From assembly GCA_017979445.1 (NCBI GenBank), contig CM030710.1:15920248-15984247 (forward strand): 64,000 nt of DNA, in the 5' to 3' direction. Shown here piece by piece: positions 48,441 to 60,430 of this stretch (its first letter is position 1; each line of letters begins with the position of its first letter). The position numbers were made by a program, and so were the translations under genes. Origin of the DNA: Akebia trifoliata. Lineage: Eukaryota > Streptophyta > Magnoliopsida > Ranunculales > Lardizabalaceae. The notes under the pieces were generated by a model that was given only the letters and a program-made list of their open reading frames with translations, did no database searches and was not told the origin of the DNA.

Positions 48441-51400
48441 TGTGGCTCCCCGCCAAACGCTAACACAAATCCCGAGGTCAAACCTCGAAGTTTAGATAGT
48501 TTCCTCTTCTTATGTTAGCATTTTATGGAATTCAAAAGTAAAAAAAAATTGATAAGCTAATAACCTATAAATCCTGTACATAATAATATTTCAAAATATA
48601 CAAGATGCGGAAGACAGTATACTGCAAATACCACAAAATTTGATCAAGTTGCACAAAAAGATGGAAATATACAGGATTACAAAAATTTTCTCATCCTACC
48701 ATACACCTAGCACTCGGCCCCAAAAAGAACATATACCTCTCCTAGGACGAATAGAATCCTAGTAGAAGTAGTCATGATGCTCATCGGATAACAGACTTTG
48801 GTCGTCGGTATGACCCACCAGATAATCCTCACTAGACGGCTCTACGATTGCTTCTTCGGTTACAAGCTCTGAAGTTAAAAAAATATGAAGAAAAGGGTGA
48901 GTAACAATAGTTATCCACCAGTAGGCCTACAAACAATCCCTACTAATAAGTTTACCTAACATGTACGAATAAGCATACTGAAACATTTTTAATACATGCG
49001 AGGCATTATCAAGTAATACACGATTAACAGGTACTCATAGCAAGGGATGAGCAACTAAATAGTTTTAAAGATTCACATGACATCAATCATCAGTACTCAC
49101 TATACATTTTCATTTTTATACAAATAATTTGACAACATTGAAATGACAAGCATGCTTTGCAGTTTATAATTCAAAATATAACAATAGATACATAATACAA
49201 AATGGTGGAGTAGTGGAATTAAAGAGTTGGGATTCATGACTGGATCGCTCCCAATTGGGACATGATGTTACAACATAAATCTGATTTTTAGTTTCTGATT
49301 TTGTGGCAGGTCATTGCACTTACCATACTGATGACTATTTATCCTTCTCAAGCGGGCCGTTTGACGTGACCGTAAGCAATGAGTCTCTTTTTGATGTGTT
49401 AGAATGTCTGACTACTACTAGATTGTTAGTGATCACTGACTGATCATCTTCGTCTATGCCTATCAGGCGTGCATGTGATTCCCAAAATAAATACTTTATT
49501 TGTGTATGACCACCTTTACAATACATATTCACTAGAAAAGATAGAAGGGAATGGATCCGAATTCCAGTTGTGACTCCACTCTCATATGCGTCCCATACCA
49601 CATATGAGTTTGGTGCTCTCTACCGTACATCCTAGGATAGTACACCACTCCAGATTATATGATGCACTATACCTTCAGGCATTCACAGACTCTTTAACAG
49701 CTTACAAAATAGTTATGTATATATATATATAGATATATCATTTTTATTTCAAAACAAATGAGAAATTAACAAAATAGGGTTGAGAATGGATATCCAGTTT
49801 CCTACCATGCAACTGTGGCTACCCAGCCTAAAATAAATAACAGTACTCGAAGCCTTTGCGCAAACATAAATTTAAATAAACATGCAACCCTTTCATTATA
49901 TCTGGATATCCCTTCACCAACCTACACATAATATACAACGTAAAATGCAGACATGCAGACATCACCTTCGGTGTGATTCTGTTATTTTATCGATTCATCC
50001 CTTTTCCATTCTGTCGTGTTTTTTACTTCTTGAATTTTTAAACCAAATATTTCTTTTTCAAGCTTGCAAATTCACTTTGATCATTCGATAAAAAAACTAT
50101 CCAATTTTTATTAAAACGGGGTCCCAATAGGTATGCAAAGGCAAATTGCCAAAACTGGAAAAACTGGTGAAAATTTGACTAAGTGTCGGAAACTCGATTT
50201 TTTAAAGTTGTCAAAATAGAAAATGAGTTTTTGTAAATGAAGGCCCCTAGACAACATAGGAAGGGCCATGTAAGTTTGTAGCCTAATTCAAAGTAATGCA
50301 AAAGATATTACACAAATTCTTGAAATATTCCCGTCGTGACGAAATTTTATTTATTTTTTTTTCGGCTTATTTGAAAGAGTTACGGGGCGCATAAGTAGTA
50401 GTCGTTTTGGCATGTTAAAAGCATGAGGAATCCTAACAAAATATCAAAAAAAAAATTACGGACAACTTTTGGCTTTCACGGTGCTCACGATGGCACCATA
50501 ACTAGAGCACGACGGCTCATTGTAGAACTGTCAGAACGCTGAAAATTCAAGAATTTTTTCATTTTGTTCTTCGTTTCTTCATGTTTTTCACTCATTTTCG
50601 ATTCTAATAACCGACCCACGGATCCAATATTCAAATCATGATAAAATACATCAAATACCTTAGTTCTAATCAAGAATTTGAAGCAATTACAACAATGTTC
50701 TACAATTTTCAAAACACAAAATAAATTTCAAAACATCCCTAAATGCAATTTTCTCGAAATTTACGACTACTAATAAGAGTTGAGAGTTCCCTACTTATTT
50801 CATGATTGTCAATGGTGATGAACCAACACCAAAGGTCAATGTTCGTCTGCTCGAAGTTTCGAAAGTGGTTGAACTCGGGTGCCAACAGTGTGGTTGGTAG
50901 TGAATCCCTCTTTGAAAGTGTTCTTCCCCTTCTCAATGAAGATGGACGACTCTTCCTTGATTTGAATGAGACTCTCTAATGGTTATAGATGAACTTATTT
51001 GCTGATTGTTGTGAGAGAACAAGAGAAATAAAGGAAGATGAAGGTGAAACAGGTTAAAGGTGTGGAGTTCGTCGATGCCGACGACTTTCTCTCCTTCGCT
51101 GGTGATCAACTCGGACTCACTTGCGATAGATCTTGATGGGAAGGGTTGAAACCCTAAGTTTAGAGAATAGGCTGATTCTTTGTGAGTTGGAGAGGATAAA
51201 ATGAATAAAAGAATGATTGATTCTTTTTATAATAAAAGCTGAGGGCAATTTTGTATTTTTCCTTCGTTTCTATTTTCAACAAAATCTTTACCATTCGAAC
51301 TTGAAAAATGACATATGAGTATTCCATTTCGAATAATTTTTCGTTGCGGACCTCATGTTGTGGTTAAGTCTTTCTGATTCTTCCTTTATCAAAAATTCAC

Positions 51401-51647
51401 TATTTTGGATCCCACTTAACACGAAATTCGAGGATTTTATAACTTTCTCATCTGAACTCAAATTTGAACGTTCGTACAGGCTAAAGTATATATTTCGATA
51501 ATTTTGAACCTAGAAGAGGAGTCGAAATTCGTTAAAAATGAATGAACTAAAGTTCGAGTATTCCACCCTAAGTTTTTCTTTTAGAATTTTATCGAAATTC
51601 ACAATTAGATTTTCTCGAGATAGAAATTAAAAACTCGGGGTGTTACA
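48441..51647 (-). mobile_element. Solo LTR of family X, copy c (3,207 bp)
   Basis: On the minus strand it starts TGTAACACCCCGAG at 51647 and ends GGGAGCCACA at 48441. Perfect GGAAT duplications lie at 48436-48440 and 51648-51652. This is the best-preserved copy of the family and defines its ends. Like copy b it holds an AT run (about 49716-49738) and the TCTAGTGAGGATTATCTGG-type stretch. It lies between the CBP60 and ABCB fragments of CACTA B. Confidence 0.92.
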
Positions 51648-51795
51648 GGAATAAAGTGCATGGATATATTAATCTTTCTATAAATCCAGGCTCTCACATG
51701 TGCTGATGTGCCTCCTAAAAATAAATGTACTAATGTTTAAAATGCTTACCTAGGAGACGAGTGTATATGCTTGGTAATTGATATTTCATGCTTAC

Positions 51796-52034
51796 ATTCC
51801 ACCCCCCATGACATACATTATAACATTAATGACTTGTCCACCATTGTAACCTTTCTCGATGATCAACTCTGAACCGTACCACACAACTAGTCCATAACTT
51901 CCAAATATAATTACTAAACCAACACCAAGTCCTATGCCAATTGCCAAACATTGTTTAAGTGTGCTAGCATATGCAGTTTGATGTGATTTGTTGTATCTTT
52001 CAATTGCTACTCTTTCCCCTGTAATGGATGCAAC
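51796..52034 (-). pseudogene. ABCB (P-glycoprotein-type) transporter exon fragment
   Basis: One 239-bp minus-strand exon, acceptor TACAAG before 52034 and donor GTAAGC after 51796. It reads VASITGERVAIERYNKS, then a membrane segment GIGLGVGLVIIFGSYGLVVW, then YGSELIIEKGYNGGQVINV. These match the end of the first transmembrane domain of plant ABCB exporters, where the GGQV motif precedes the first nucleotide-binding domain. The frame is open. No other ABCB exon is nearby, so it cannot make a transporter. Confidence 0.85.
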
Positions 52035-52076
52035 CTTGTATTTCAACATACAAGAAGGATATATCAGTATCAACAA

Positions 52077-53088
52077 TACTACTATATGTTTTTTATTTCT
52101 ACAACATTATAAATAGTGCCTTATTGTTCTAATAGATCCGATTGTTTGTTCTACGATATTTGATTTCTACAAGTAGAAGCCAGATGACAAGGAAGTTCAG
52201 TTACAAGAGTTATACTTATATACAAAAGATACTATTGCTTACTTTTGCTATTGAAATAGAGAAAATAAAATCTTCACAAACTTCAATCTTCAAAAACAAT
52301 TACCATTTTAAAAACTCAAAAGCCTTTACCTCTCTAAACTAGCCAAGTCCACAAGATTAAGCTGAGCAAATCTTAACAATGATAACCATCAGGAAAGTAG
52401 TTACAAATCCATTTACAAGTACCTAATAAATATTGACAATGATAACCGACAAACTAGCAATATTAAATCAATAAAGTTCTTAAACAATCAAATAATTGTC
52501 AAGGCCATTTTGGAGTCATAGTTGCCCCCACATTACCTAGACAAAATCTTGGCTCCTCCCTGTGGTTTGGTATTGCCCAGACAGTTAATAACGTGACATA
52601 TAGCTTCATCTAATAAGTAATATAATGGTTTTAAAACTCATCCAAGTCAACACAACACATTTGGATTTCAAGTTGGGATGCCAATAGCATATCTCCTAGA
52701 ATATTGTCACAACTCACAAATGCAGATTTTGTATTGAGTTTCTCTATTATTTCATTTTTTTTCAAAGCTATTTAGGATCATAATAAACTTAAGAAACAAA
52801 CAATATCTAAATAGAAGAATACAAGAATACAAGAAGCAAAAACTATTTTTTCTGTGTTAATGAATCAAATAAAGAAACATACACATAAAATTAAGTCCAT
52901 TTTGCTAGAACTTAAAAAAGTAAAATATACTTTTCAACAAAAGAAAAAAAAAACATATAGTGAACTCGATGAATGTATAAAATTTAATTTATTTCTGCAT
53001 ATACTGAAAGTCATGGACAAGAGCAGTAAAGGGGCGATGTGAAAGTGAAATATAATTTCAATAAGCATTACTAGAAATTTAAAGATAA
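52077..53088. other. No gene recognised
   Basis: AT-rich sequence between the ABCB and GH51 fragments. Short open frames at 52142-52342 and 52854-53042 (plus) are lysine-rich and AT-driven, with no domain. Confidence 0.5.
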
Positions 53089-53217
53089 GAGTCGTGATAA
53101 TATGACTCCCCCATGTGGCATACTTGATCGACTCCCTGAAGTGACATGTGCTAAAACTGTAGATCTTTACTCCTAGGGATACATAAGAGTCATGATAATA
53201 TGACTCCCCACATGGGG
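53089..53217. repeat. Pair of palindromic direct repeats
   Basis: GAGTCGTGATAATATGACTC at 53089 and GAGTCATGATAATATGACTC at 53187 are direct repeats 98 bp apart, each followed by CCCC and CATG. Each is itself an inverted repeat (GAGTCAT and ATGACTC arms). Confidence 0.65.
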
Positions 53218-53480
53218 GAGTTCATAGATCTTAGAGAAAAATGCGAGATATATACCACCGATCATTGACATTTACAAAAAGCGGTGCATAGCTGGCCATC
53301 TCAACAATATTGCTGTATTAGAAGAGAAAATGCAACAATTGTCACTAACCAGAGACCAAAGGTCCAAAGCTAAATCGGAGATCTATGAAGACAAATAATT
53401 TCAGTGGCTAATTTGAAGCTTACAAGTTTCAAACTGAAAACATATGAACTTCTTTAAGTGTGGTTAAATACGAGAACTTC

Positions 53481-53590
53481 TATTGCCATACCAACTTTTG
53501 CTAACGCCCCCCCCCCCCCAAGATGTGCCCAATTCTTTGGCAATTTACATATGAATTGGGTTGGCGTTAGCAAAAGTTGGTGTGGTAATA
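53481..53590. mobile_element. Short foldback element, copy 2 (110 bp)
   Basis: Arms ATTGCCATACCAACTTTTGC (53482) and GCAAAAGTTGGTGTGGTAAT (ending 53589) are inverted copies extending about 26 bp. A C-run of 13 lies next to the left arm. No clear target duplication. Related to 45979-46060. Confidence 0.7.
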
Positions 53591-53748
53591 AAATCTCTGT
53601 TAAATACCGACTTTGCACAAGTGAACTAAGCGAAATTATTATGAAAAATATAGTAGTGACTAGGCTCTGAAGAATGGAAGCCTTTCTCTTCAAATCTATT
53701 CAGAAGCTAATTCAGAATATATGTTTTCTAAAGTGGGAGTAAGCAAAC

Positions 53749-54221
53749 CTGTTCCTTTTCAGCCCAACAAGGAACCCAGCTTCTACTAGCGCTGCTGAAA
53801 GACTTCCAGTGCCAGCATCATTTCTCATTACAGCATACTCACTCATAGAAGTCTAGACATGTATTAAGTGAAAGGATAATTTATAACCATTAATATAGAG
53901 CCAAATTTTAAGTCAAATAAGACCAACGGAATCATACCTTTGGGCCAGTACGTGATGTATGATCAAATTGATGAGTCATAGAAAACAAGTTCTTAGCAGA
54001 TGTGTAAATCTACACGTAATTAAAGAGTTAGACAATGTTATGGCCACGTGACCCTTTACTTGCATACAAGAAGTGCTGATGTTAATGTTCCTATTTCTTA
54101 CATAGTAGTCATATAGATCGGCAGGATGATCCAATGGGCGAGAATACCCATTACAATTTGAGATTATTTTGATATCCGGGTATGCTTGTTTTAAAGAATT
54201 ATAGAACTTTGAGTTAATTTC
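53749..54221 (-). pseudogene. GH51 alpha-L-arabinofuranosidase fragment, three exons
   Basis: The enzyme removes arabinose from cell-wall arabinans and arabinoxylans in the apoplast. Three minus-strand exons are visible: 54221-54102 (EINSKFYNSLKQAYPDIKII to RPLDHPADLYDYY), 54009-53938 (IYTSAKNLFSMTHQFDHTSR to GPK) and 53852-53749 (TSMSEYAVMRNDAGTGS to AGFLVGLKRN). All internal junctions keep AG acceptors and GT donors, introns are 92 and 85 bp, and the joined frame is open. The order and spacing match the catalytic domain of plant GH51 enzymes; SEYA holds the Glu usually assigned as the nucleophile. About 99 residues remain of a protein usually near 670. Confidence 0.88.
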
Positions 54222-54229
54222 CTGGTCAA

Positions 54230-55700
54230 ATGAGAAGATAAGAGTAAGTTCTCAGATTATTTACAGGGATGAAAACTAGTTAAAATCTTTGCTCCAAAAT
54301 AAAGTATAAAAGCCAATTATAATTCAAAAACTACATATTGGAATGAAATATATCTATCAATCTTAGTGATTAATATTGGTGAATAAGTTGACATAAAAAA
54401 TCAAACCCAATTCCAAAAATAAGCAGAAATCACGAAAGAAGCCTAATTATTTTAGTAATATTATGCATGAATTAAGCATTACATCCAGTTCACACACTAA
54501 CATATGAAACTATATTTTAGGTAACTTTAGAGAAGAAAATACTGACTCCACAATTGAGAGGAAATTTAGCCATGAGTGCCAACTGAGCTAACAAGGATGG
54601 GGATGTCAGAAATTTTGTTTAGATATAATATTATCGTCTTTCATGATCAATAAATAATTCTGTTGAAAATTGTCAGCAAATCCCACAAATAATGAACTTT
54701 GCCATTGTTGAACTTTAGGCTTGCATTGGTGGTCCACATATTAGAACTTCCCAAAGGTTCTAGTTGCTGTCAACATAGTTTCCTAGACTGCAACTCCTCA
54801 TGTTTCAGGCTTACCATTTCTACTTTAGTGTTTTAGGTTATAGTATTAGTTTTTCGGGAGAACATGATTGGTTACAACACCTCAGTACCTCACCACACTT
54901 ACTAACTCTATGGTGTTGGGGAAATAGATGCCTCTTTTGACCTATGAATGTGTAAACAATGCAATGCAAGAAGCAAACATCCAACCAAAAGACAAAAGCA
55001 TAATAAGCATGCCAATAATAGCAGTACTTTTCTTAGTATTGATTGATAGTATCGTAAAATTTAACGAAAAGATCTATAACTAATTAGAAGGACAGTGTGC
55101 ATGTTTCGTAAAGCCAGGCATCTTGATTTAGCTCATTGGTATCAATTTCAAGTCTCAGCTCTAGTGAAGTTCCCCCAGAAGGATCAATAGCATGCCTTGG
55201 GTCATAAAGTATCAAACAGAACTTGGAGAACACTTTTTCTTATTTCAGGCCTTGGGTCAAAGCTAAGTTCCGACTATCCCGCACGAAAGAAAAAAAATCG
55301 AGTTTCCAATATATATGTGTGGAACTCTGAAGTGTTCCCAGCCCATGGTTTCAAATCTCGGCCGAAACCGATATGACTCGAACAGTATCATCCATGACTG
55401 AGGCGGATAGACATGGTGTTACAAAACTTACAGAATCTTGCAAGATAAATGAGTTGGCTCGAATAGATTTCTTTTTGCAGGGTTGTATTTTCTTGCTCTA
55501 TTTTCTAATACAAGTTATCACTTTTCTATAAAATAAAATAAAAAAGAACATAGATGACAATAAGAAGATAAATAAAAATCTAACTCTTTACTTAAATAGT
55601 ATAATGTTCAGGAATAAGTTAAAGCCACCACATAGACTAATACCATATTTTAGTTAATTTCTAAAATCCTATGGCAAGAACAAGAAAGTGACACCAAGCA
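54230..55700. other. No gene recognised
   Basis: Non-coding AT-rich sequence separating the GH51 and ARF-GEF fragments. A 31-residue open stretch on the minus strand near 55120-55210 (HAIDPSGGTSLELRLEID) could be another small exon, but I cannot name it. Confidence 0.4.
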
Positions 55701-55705
55701 CAAAC

Positions 55706-55932
55706 CTTGATGGCATCAATATTTTTTTGCTTGATGTCTGTTGGTGAGTGGAGGGAAGTGAACTTTGCTAGTGAAGTAACAAAAGCCTCTCTATAAGTCT
55801 TCATGGACAGTACTGTAGTAACATGGATCGCATAGCGGAAGCCTTCAAGACAATGTGCTATTACTACTTCATCATCACTCTGTTCCAGTAGAACACTAAA
55901 AGCAACCAACATCGGAGCCCAGTAGACCATTT
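55706..55932 (-). pseudogene. BIG-type ARF guanine-exchange factor exon fragment
   Basis: One minus-strand exon, donor GTTTGT after 55706 and probable acceptor GAAG before 55932. It reads MVYWAPMLVAFSVLLEQSDD, then CLEGFRYAIHVTTVLSMKTY, EAFVTSLAKFTSLHSP and IKQKNIDAIK. This is the stretch after the Sec7 domain in plant BIG-family ARF-GEFs, which load ARF GTPases for trans-Golgi trafficking; GNOM has a similar but less close block. The frame is open throughout. Sec7 itself is not present. Confidence 0.88.
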
Positions 55933-56641
55933 CTTCAAGGATCACTTTTTCAGAAATTATTTTAACCAAGGCACAGTTCAATCCACAAAAGAATGTGTAT
56001 ATATTTATGCAATTTCTTCTTATCAAATGTCCTGATACAATACATATGGTGATCTAAACAAGGCTTAAAATGGCCTTTTACAAGTCACAAAAAAGTTTTG
56101 AACAGTTTTTGAAGGCAACTAGTGCCACAATCATCTTAACTCACCAAAGAAACTTGTGAGTTGGTATATGTTTAACATGGAATGTGTATAAACATACTGA
56201 TATTACATGATCAAATTTAGTTCTTAATTAATACAATGTTAGATAATTGCATATAACAAAAAAATTTATATATTTAAATTTGGAACCAATTTGCAAGCAA
56301 GTAGCTTGGCTCCATCATTACGCATAAATTCAAGTCAAATTGGACAAGAATTAAAACCTGAATCCAAATAAAATTCTTGTATACAACAATATGAAAAATG
56401 ATTGACTGCATGACGACATCACGAAAATTGAATTTTCCATCAACCATCAAATTTTGAGACCAGATCAATAATGAATACATTCAATCCTATGAATAAGGCC
56501 ATGCACATCCATAAAAGCAGTGTATAAAAGTGTTGAAAGAAAAACAAATCTTGAGTTTTCCACAGTAACCTAGATGTACAAACATGTGGAGATACCAAAG
56601 ATAGGGCTCTCAAAATTAATTGTAATGTTAAGTAAACTCAC

Positions 56642-56727
56642 AAGTAAGACTCTAGCACATGGTTTCAAAAAATCAAAGAGAGCGCCAAGCGAGTCCATTT
56701 CTCCATTACTTGCAATAGGTGTGGCAG
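56642..56727 (-). pseudogene. Unidentified exon-like fragment
   Basis: An 86-bp open stretch on the minus strand is bounded by a strong acceptor (TTTTTTCAG) and donor (GTGAGT). It encodes ATPIASNGEMDSLGALFDFL and KPCARVLL. Composition and borders look like a real exon, but I cannot assign a family. It may be the sixth captured gene or another part of the ARF-GEF. Confidence 0.45.
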
Positions 56728-56739
56728 CTGAAAAAAATA

Positions 56740-57766
56740 AGGCACTATTATATCAGTTCTATGTGGGGAAATGAAAAGGAAAAGGAAATCAACACCCTTT
56801 TTGGATTTCCAATTAAAAAGAGATATAACTTCTTGCCAAGAGTCTTATATTAGATCATACAGTAATAATCCATTGGAAAGAACGTACTTGGGAAGAAAAA
56901 ATTGGTAGCAATAAGCTACTGGCAACATCAAAAGGAAATTAATTGAGCAGTTTTAAGAAGTCCATTGACCATCCTATCAAGATAATAGAATAAGACAACA
57001 TAGAAGTAAATTGCTAAAACTAAAACGAGTCACTAAATCGTGTGCACAGAGGCATAATATGTTAGACAATTAGAGGGCATTGATGTTCCCATCCCACAAG
57101 TATATTGTACAAGCATACTATCACCAAACGACTACCAAGAAAAATGATCGTAATTTAGTATCTCATTTCTATAAATATTGACAAAAGAAAATTAAGATAG
57201 GATAAGCTAATTCAAGGTAAACAAATAAATACAAAACTAACAATAAAGTAAAACATTAGCATTTCAGCAAATATAGCAGCTAACCGATGTCAAAACTGAA
57301 TCTTTAGACTTTGAAAGTTCAAATCTTTGCACAACCCTACAAATGGAAAATAAATAGATAAACATAATTCAACCACAACATATAAATAATTACATAGATA
57401 TTATAAAATAAACAATAGCATTATATTATATAATAATGTCAAACTAACTAAAAAGCTGAAATTTTGACACATGGGAGTTTTGCCTGTGGCAAATAAACTC
57501 ACAGTAATGAATCAATGGCATACCTTCTCCCTCCTCTTTTATCTGGGCTTGGGACCAGTAATGTAAAATGTTAATTTTGCATTGGCGGAGTTAAAAAGAT
57601 TTACCTAATACATGTAGAGTTAGAAAAGGTTTTACCTAATACATGCAAAGAGTTAGAGAGATTTTACCTAATAAGTGTTAGATATCAATCCATATATATA
57701 AGAAATGATACACACATTCAAGACCAAGTTTTTGTCTAATTTTTATCTTTACATGGAATTGAACAA
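56740..57766. other. No gene recognised
   Basis: AT-rich non-coding DNA. Near 57600-57680, TTTACCTAATA(C/A)(A/G)TG recurs three times at about 35-bp spacing next to AGAGTTAGA. Confidence 0.5.
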
Positions 57767-58014
57767 TTGTAACATCTTCAACTATCACTAATGAAAGTTG
57801 CAATACAAAAAGTTGATCATTCCTACCCGATAAAAAAAGTTTGTGGACTCAACTATTATTATTAATGAAACTTGGAAAACAAAAAATTGATCATTGATAG
57901 CTACTTAACAAAAGGTTGTGGATCAAGTTGTTACTAGTAATGAAATTTGCAAAATAAAAAATTGATAACTGATCATGGTAAAAAAAAACTTGCAGATCAA
58001 ACTATTACTGCTCA
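57767..58014. repeat. 75-bp tandem repeat, three copies
   Basis: AATGAAA followed by TTGCAAAACAAAAAATTGATC-type sequence recurs at 57790, 57864 and 57939 (74 and 75 bp apart). It lies just past the end of the CACTA B coding remnants. Confidence 0.7.
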
Positions 58015-58139
58015 ACACAGGTTTGTGGATCACTGCCATTGGAAGCCTACAAATAATATTATTTTAACTATTAGTACAAGAAAATACAATTAAAATTTTT
58101 TGTTTAAGAGGGTGGAATAACAAGTTATTACCTATGTAC

Positions 58140-59700
58140 CCCGAAGTACTTCAACCATATTTATGGTACGGCTAAATTGCTGACTCATAAATGACATCAA
58201 TGCTTCAAATTGCATGACATGTTTGTTTGAAATTCAATCATCTCTCGACGTGTTGTAGTGGCTTCTTGGCATGCCTCATCAGCACAATGATTTGCCTCAA
58301 TGGCCTGTGAGATACATTTTTAACGAGTCGGTTAGGGTTCAAAAAACGCTGAGGGTCTCACTCCCATCCCCATCTGCCTGATACGACCATGACCATGACT
58401 TGGGAGAAGATGTCGTTCCTACCTGTATTGCTTTGGGAACCATTTGACAATTGAGACTCATTCTCTTTTTGTCTCATCTCATCCTAAAATAAATTAAATA
58501 CAATCAATACTTACATGATTTTAAAAAAAAAGACATAAAAAATTATTGTAACTTTAAAAAAAATTTATAAGATAAATAATTTGGATGCATAAATTTTTCT
58601 AATAGAATAGGTTGGAAATATATACTTACAACAACTTTCGTTGTCTCTATATCTATAATGGTCTGGTCCTTTCTTGTGTGGGTTACTATGAACATTTGCA
58701 TCCAAGATGGTTCCACCCCATTATTCTTTTCTATCTATTAACAAGTAAAGCATAATAAGTCAATAAATATTATTGTAATCATGTACTAAATAGACTCGAT
58801 GGTTATTTGATTTTACCTCCTCCTCGAATTTTCTTGCAAAGCTCTTTGTTCCAGATGTGTGGTGCATCTTTTGGTTCTTACGATTGGCTTTATTTTTCAT
58901 TTCATGCAACTACAAAATAAACCATAAAAAATTACATAATATTCAAACCTTACCAACAGTTAATTAAATGAATTTATATATAACTATGGCTATTACTCAT
59001 ACCTTACCAACTTTGCTTTCCCAAAATTGAATAAGCCAATCTCACTCCACTTGATCCATAAAAGGTGGGAGTTTCTTTTTTACCTCATCTGGAGCACTCA
59101 CAAAGTCTAAATAGTATTTTGTTTTTAAGAGGGATTTGCAGTCTCTCCATTTTTTATTGAAGGATTCAAGAACTCAACTCTTCAAGTTGACATCGATATC
59201 AAAAACTCCCTACATCACATTTTAAAAAGCATAGGAGTAAAGTAGATGACTTAATATAAACAATCGGTGTAGTTTAATTGATTTATTTTTCAGATTACCT
59301 GAACAGTTTGCCAAATGTTCTCTGTAACTTCAATCGATATTCGCCTCCAATCTGAATACATGAAAGATATGAAGCGTGGCTTCCGTACCGCGGTGCCTAA
59401 GAACTGCCCAAGTAATTTAGCCCCATTGCTAATAGGTTGCTTGTAGTTATTTTTTTGAACATGTGTTTTTAAATCCTGTGGGCTAATGTTCCAAAGTGAT
59501 TCAAAACGTCTATTGGCCCGCACATGTTTTCTATGCTTCTTGGTAGACCTTGTAGAAAATCATGTACAAAAAATTGATTATCATTCAATTATCTTACATA
59601 TACATATATGAATGCAAAATCTTAAAAATAATTACTCCATCTTACTAGATGTTGAATTAGATGTTTGATCGGAAGGGGCAGTCATGTCGATCTATGTGGG
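58140..59700 (-). pseudogene. Transposase_24-like protein of CACTA B
   Basis: Minus-strand blocks in family order are MRANRRFESLWNIS to LLGQFLGTAVRKP and FMYSDWRRISIEVTENIWQ (59523-59290), KKWRDCKSLLKTKYYLD with WLIQFWESK (about 59160-59020), then NRKNQKMHHTSGTKSFARKF (about 58890-58830) and VTHTRKDQTIIDIE (about 58690-58640). The THTR and TGTKSFA motifs are typical of the plant En/Spm Transposase_24 family. GT/AG-like borders separate blocks. Several in-frame stops, for example before DWLIQ, show decay. Unlike CACTA A, no Ulp1-like peptidase follows. Confidence 0.75.
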
Positions 59701-59939
59701 CCCCAAATGTACCATCTCATCCCCATATTGGGGAGGTGGTGAATCATGATGATGCATCTTATAATAAAGATCAAGAAAATAATTAGTTATTTTGAAAACT
59801 TATAAGAAATATTATTAACTTAATAATAATGGAGGTTAATTCAAAGATTTAGCAATGAGTTTTGTTGAATTATTAATTATCAAATCTATGTCAAATGATA
59901 TATTGAACTTGTAATTGCGTCATTGTATATGAATAATTT

Positions 59940-60430
59940 TAAACATCACTGGACTCCAACTCTTCCCTATCAATACTATTGAAATCTGACTCATCAATGT
60001 CATCCTCTCTAATTTCATCTGTGGCAGTTAAAGGTGTCGTGATAATTAGAGGTGCATTGATTGTTATTCTTGGCATATCTGACCTATCCTATGTTACGTT
60101 ATCATCAGAGGCGATCAAAGTATCTACCATACTTTGATCATTACAAGGCAAGCATAGTAAGTAATCATCGATATCCTCTACTGTATCATTTTCTCTTATT
60201 TCAAATAAGTCTCTTAGTTTTGATTCTATATTAGTATACTAGTTTGAATCCATGGAGTCCTTGACGTAGAATACTTGTGTGGCTTGAGATGCTAGTACAA
60301 ATGGTCCATTGTAAATATTTGCTCTAGTATTGGATAAGTATGTGAAATTCACGAGCGTAAATCCTAAGTCATCTTTTTTTATTCCTCTTCTAACATTAAC
60401 TCACTCACACTTAAACAATACAATATGCTT
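59940..60430 (-). pseudogene. DUF4216-like tail of CACTA B transposase
   Basis: Following NYYG, the minus strand reads VLFKCEWVNV, then GFTLVNFTYLSN, FVLASQATQVFYVKDSMDS and an acidic tail near 59950. These match the C-terminal domain of TNP2-type proteins. It is the end of the gene starting at 63611, with stops and shifts. Confidence 0.7.

Noticed and set aside
56574..56774. Plus-strand 66-codon frame
   Set aside because: The opposite strand shows a better exon with acceptor and donor; the plus frame has no domain.
58251..58260. TGTTGTAGTG, the inverse of the first 10 bases of the CACTA B terminus
   Set aside because: It lies within transposase coding sequence (EATTTRREMIE), match stops after 10 bases, no subterminal repeats adjoin it and the flanking triplet does not match.
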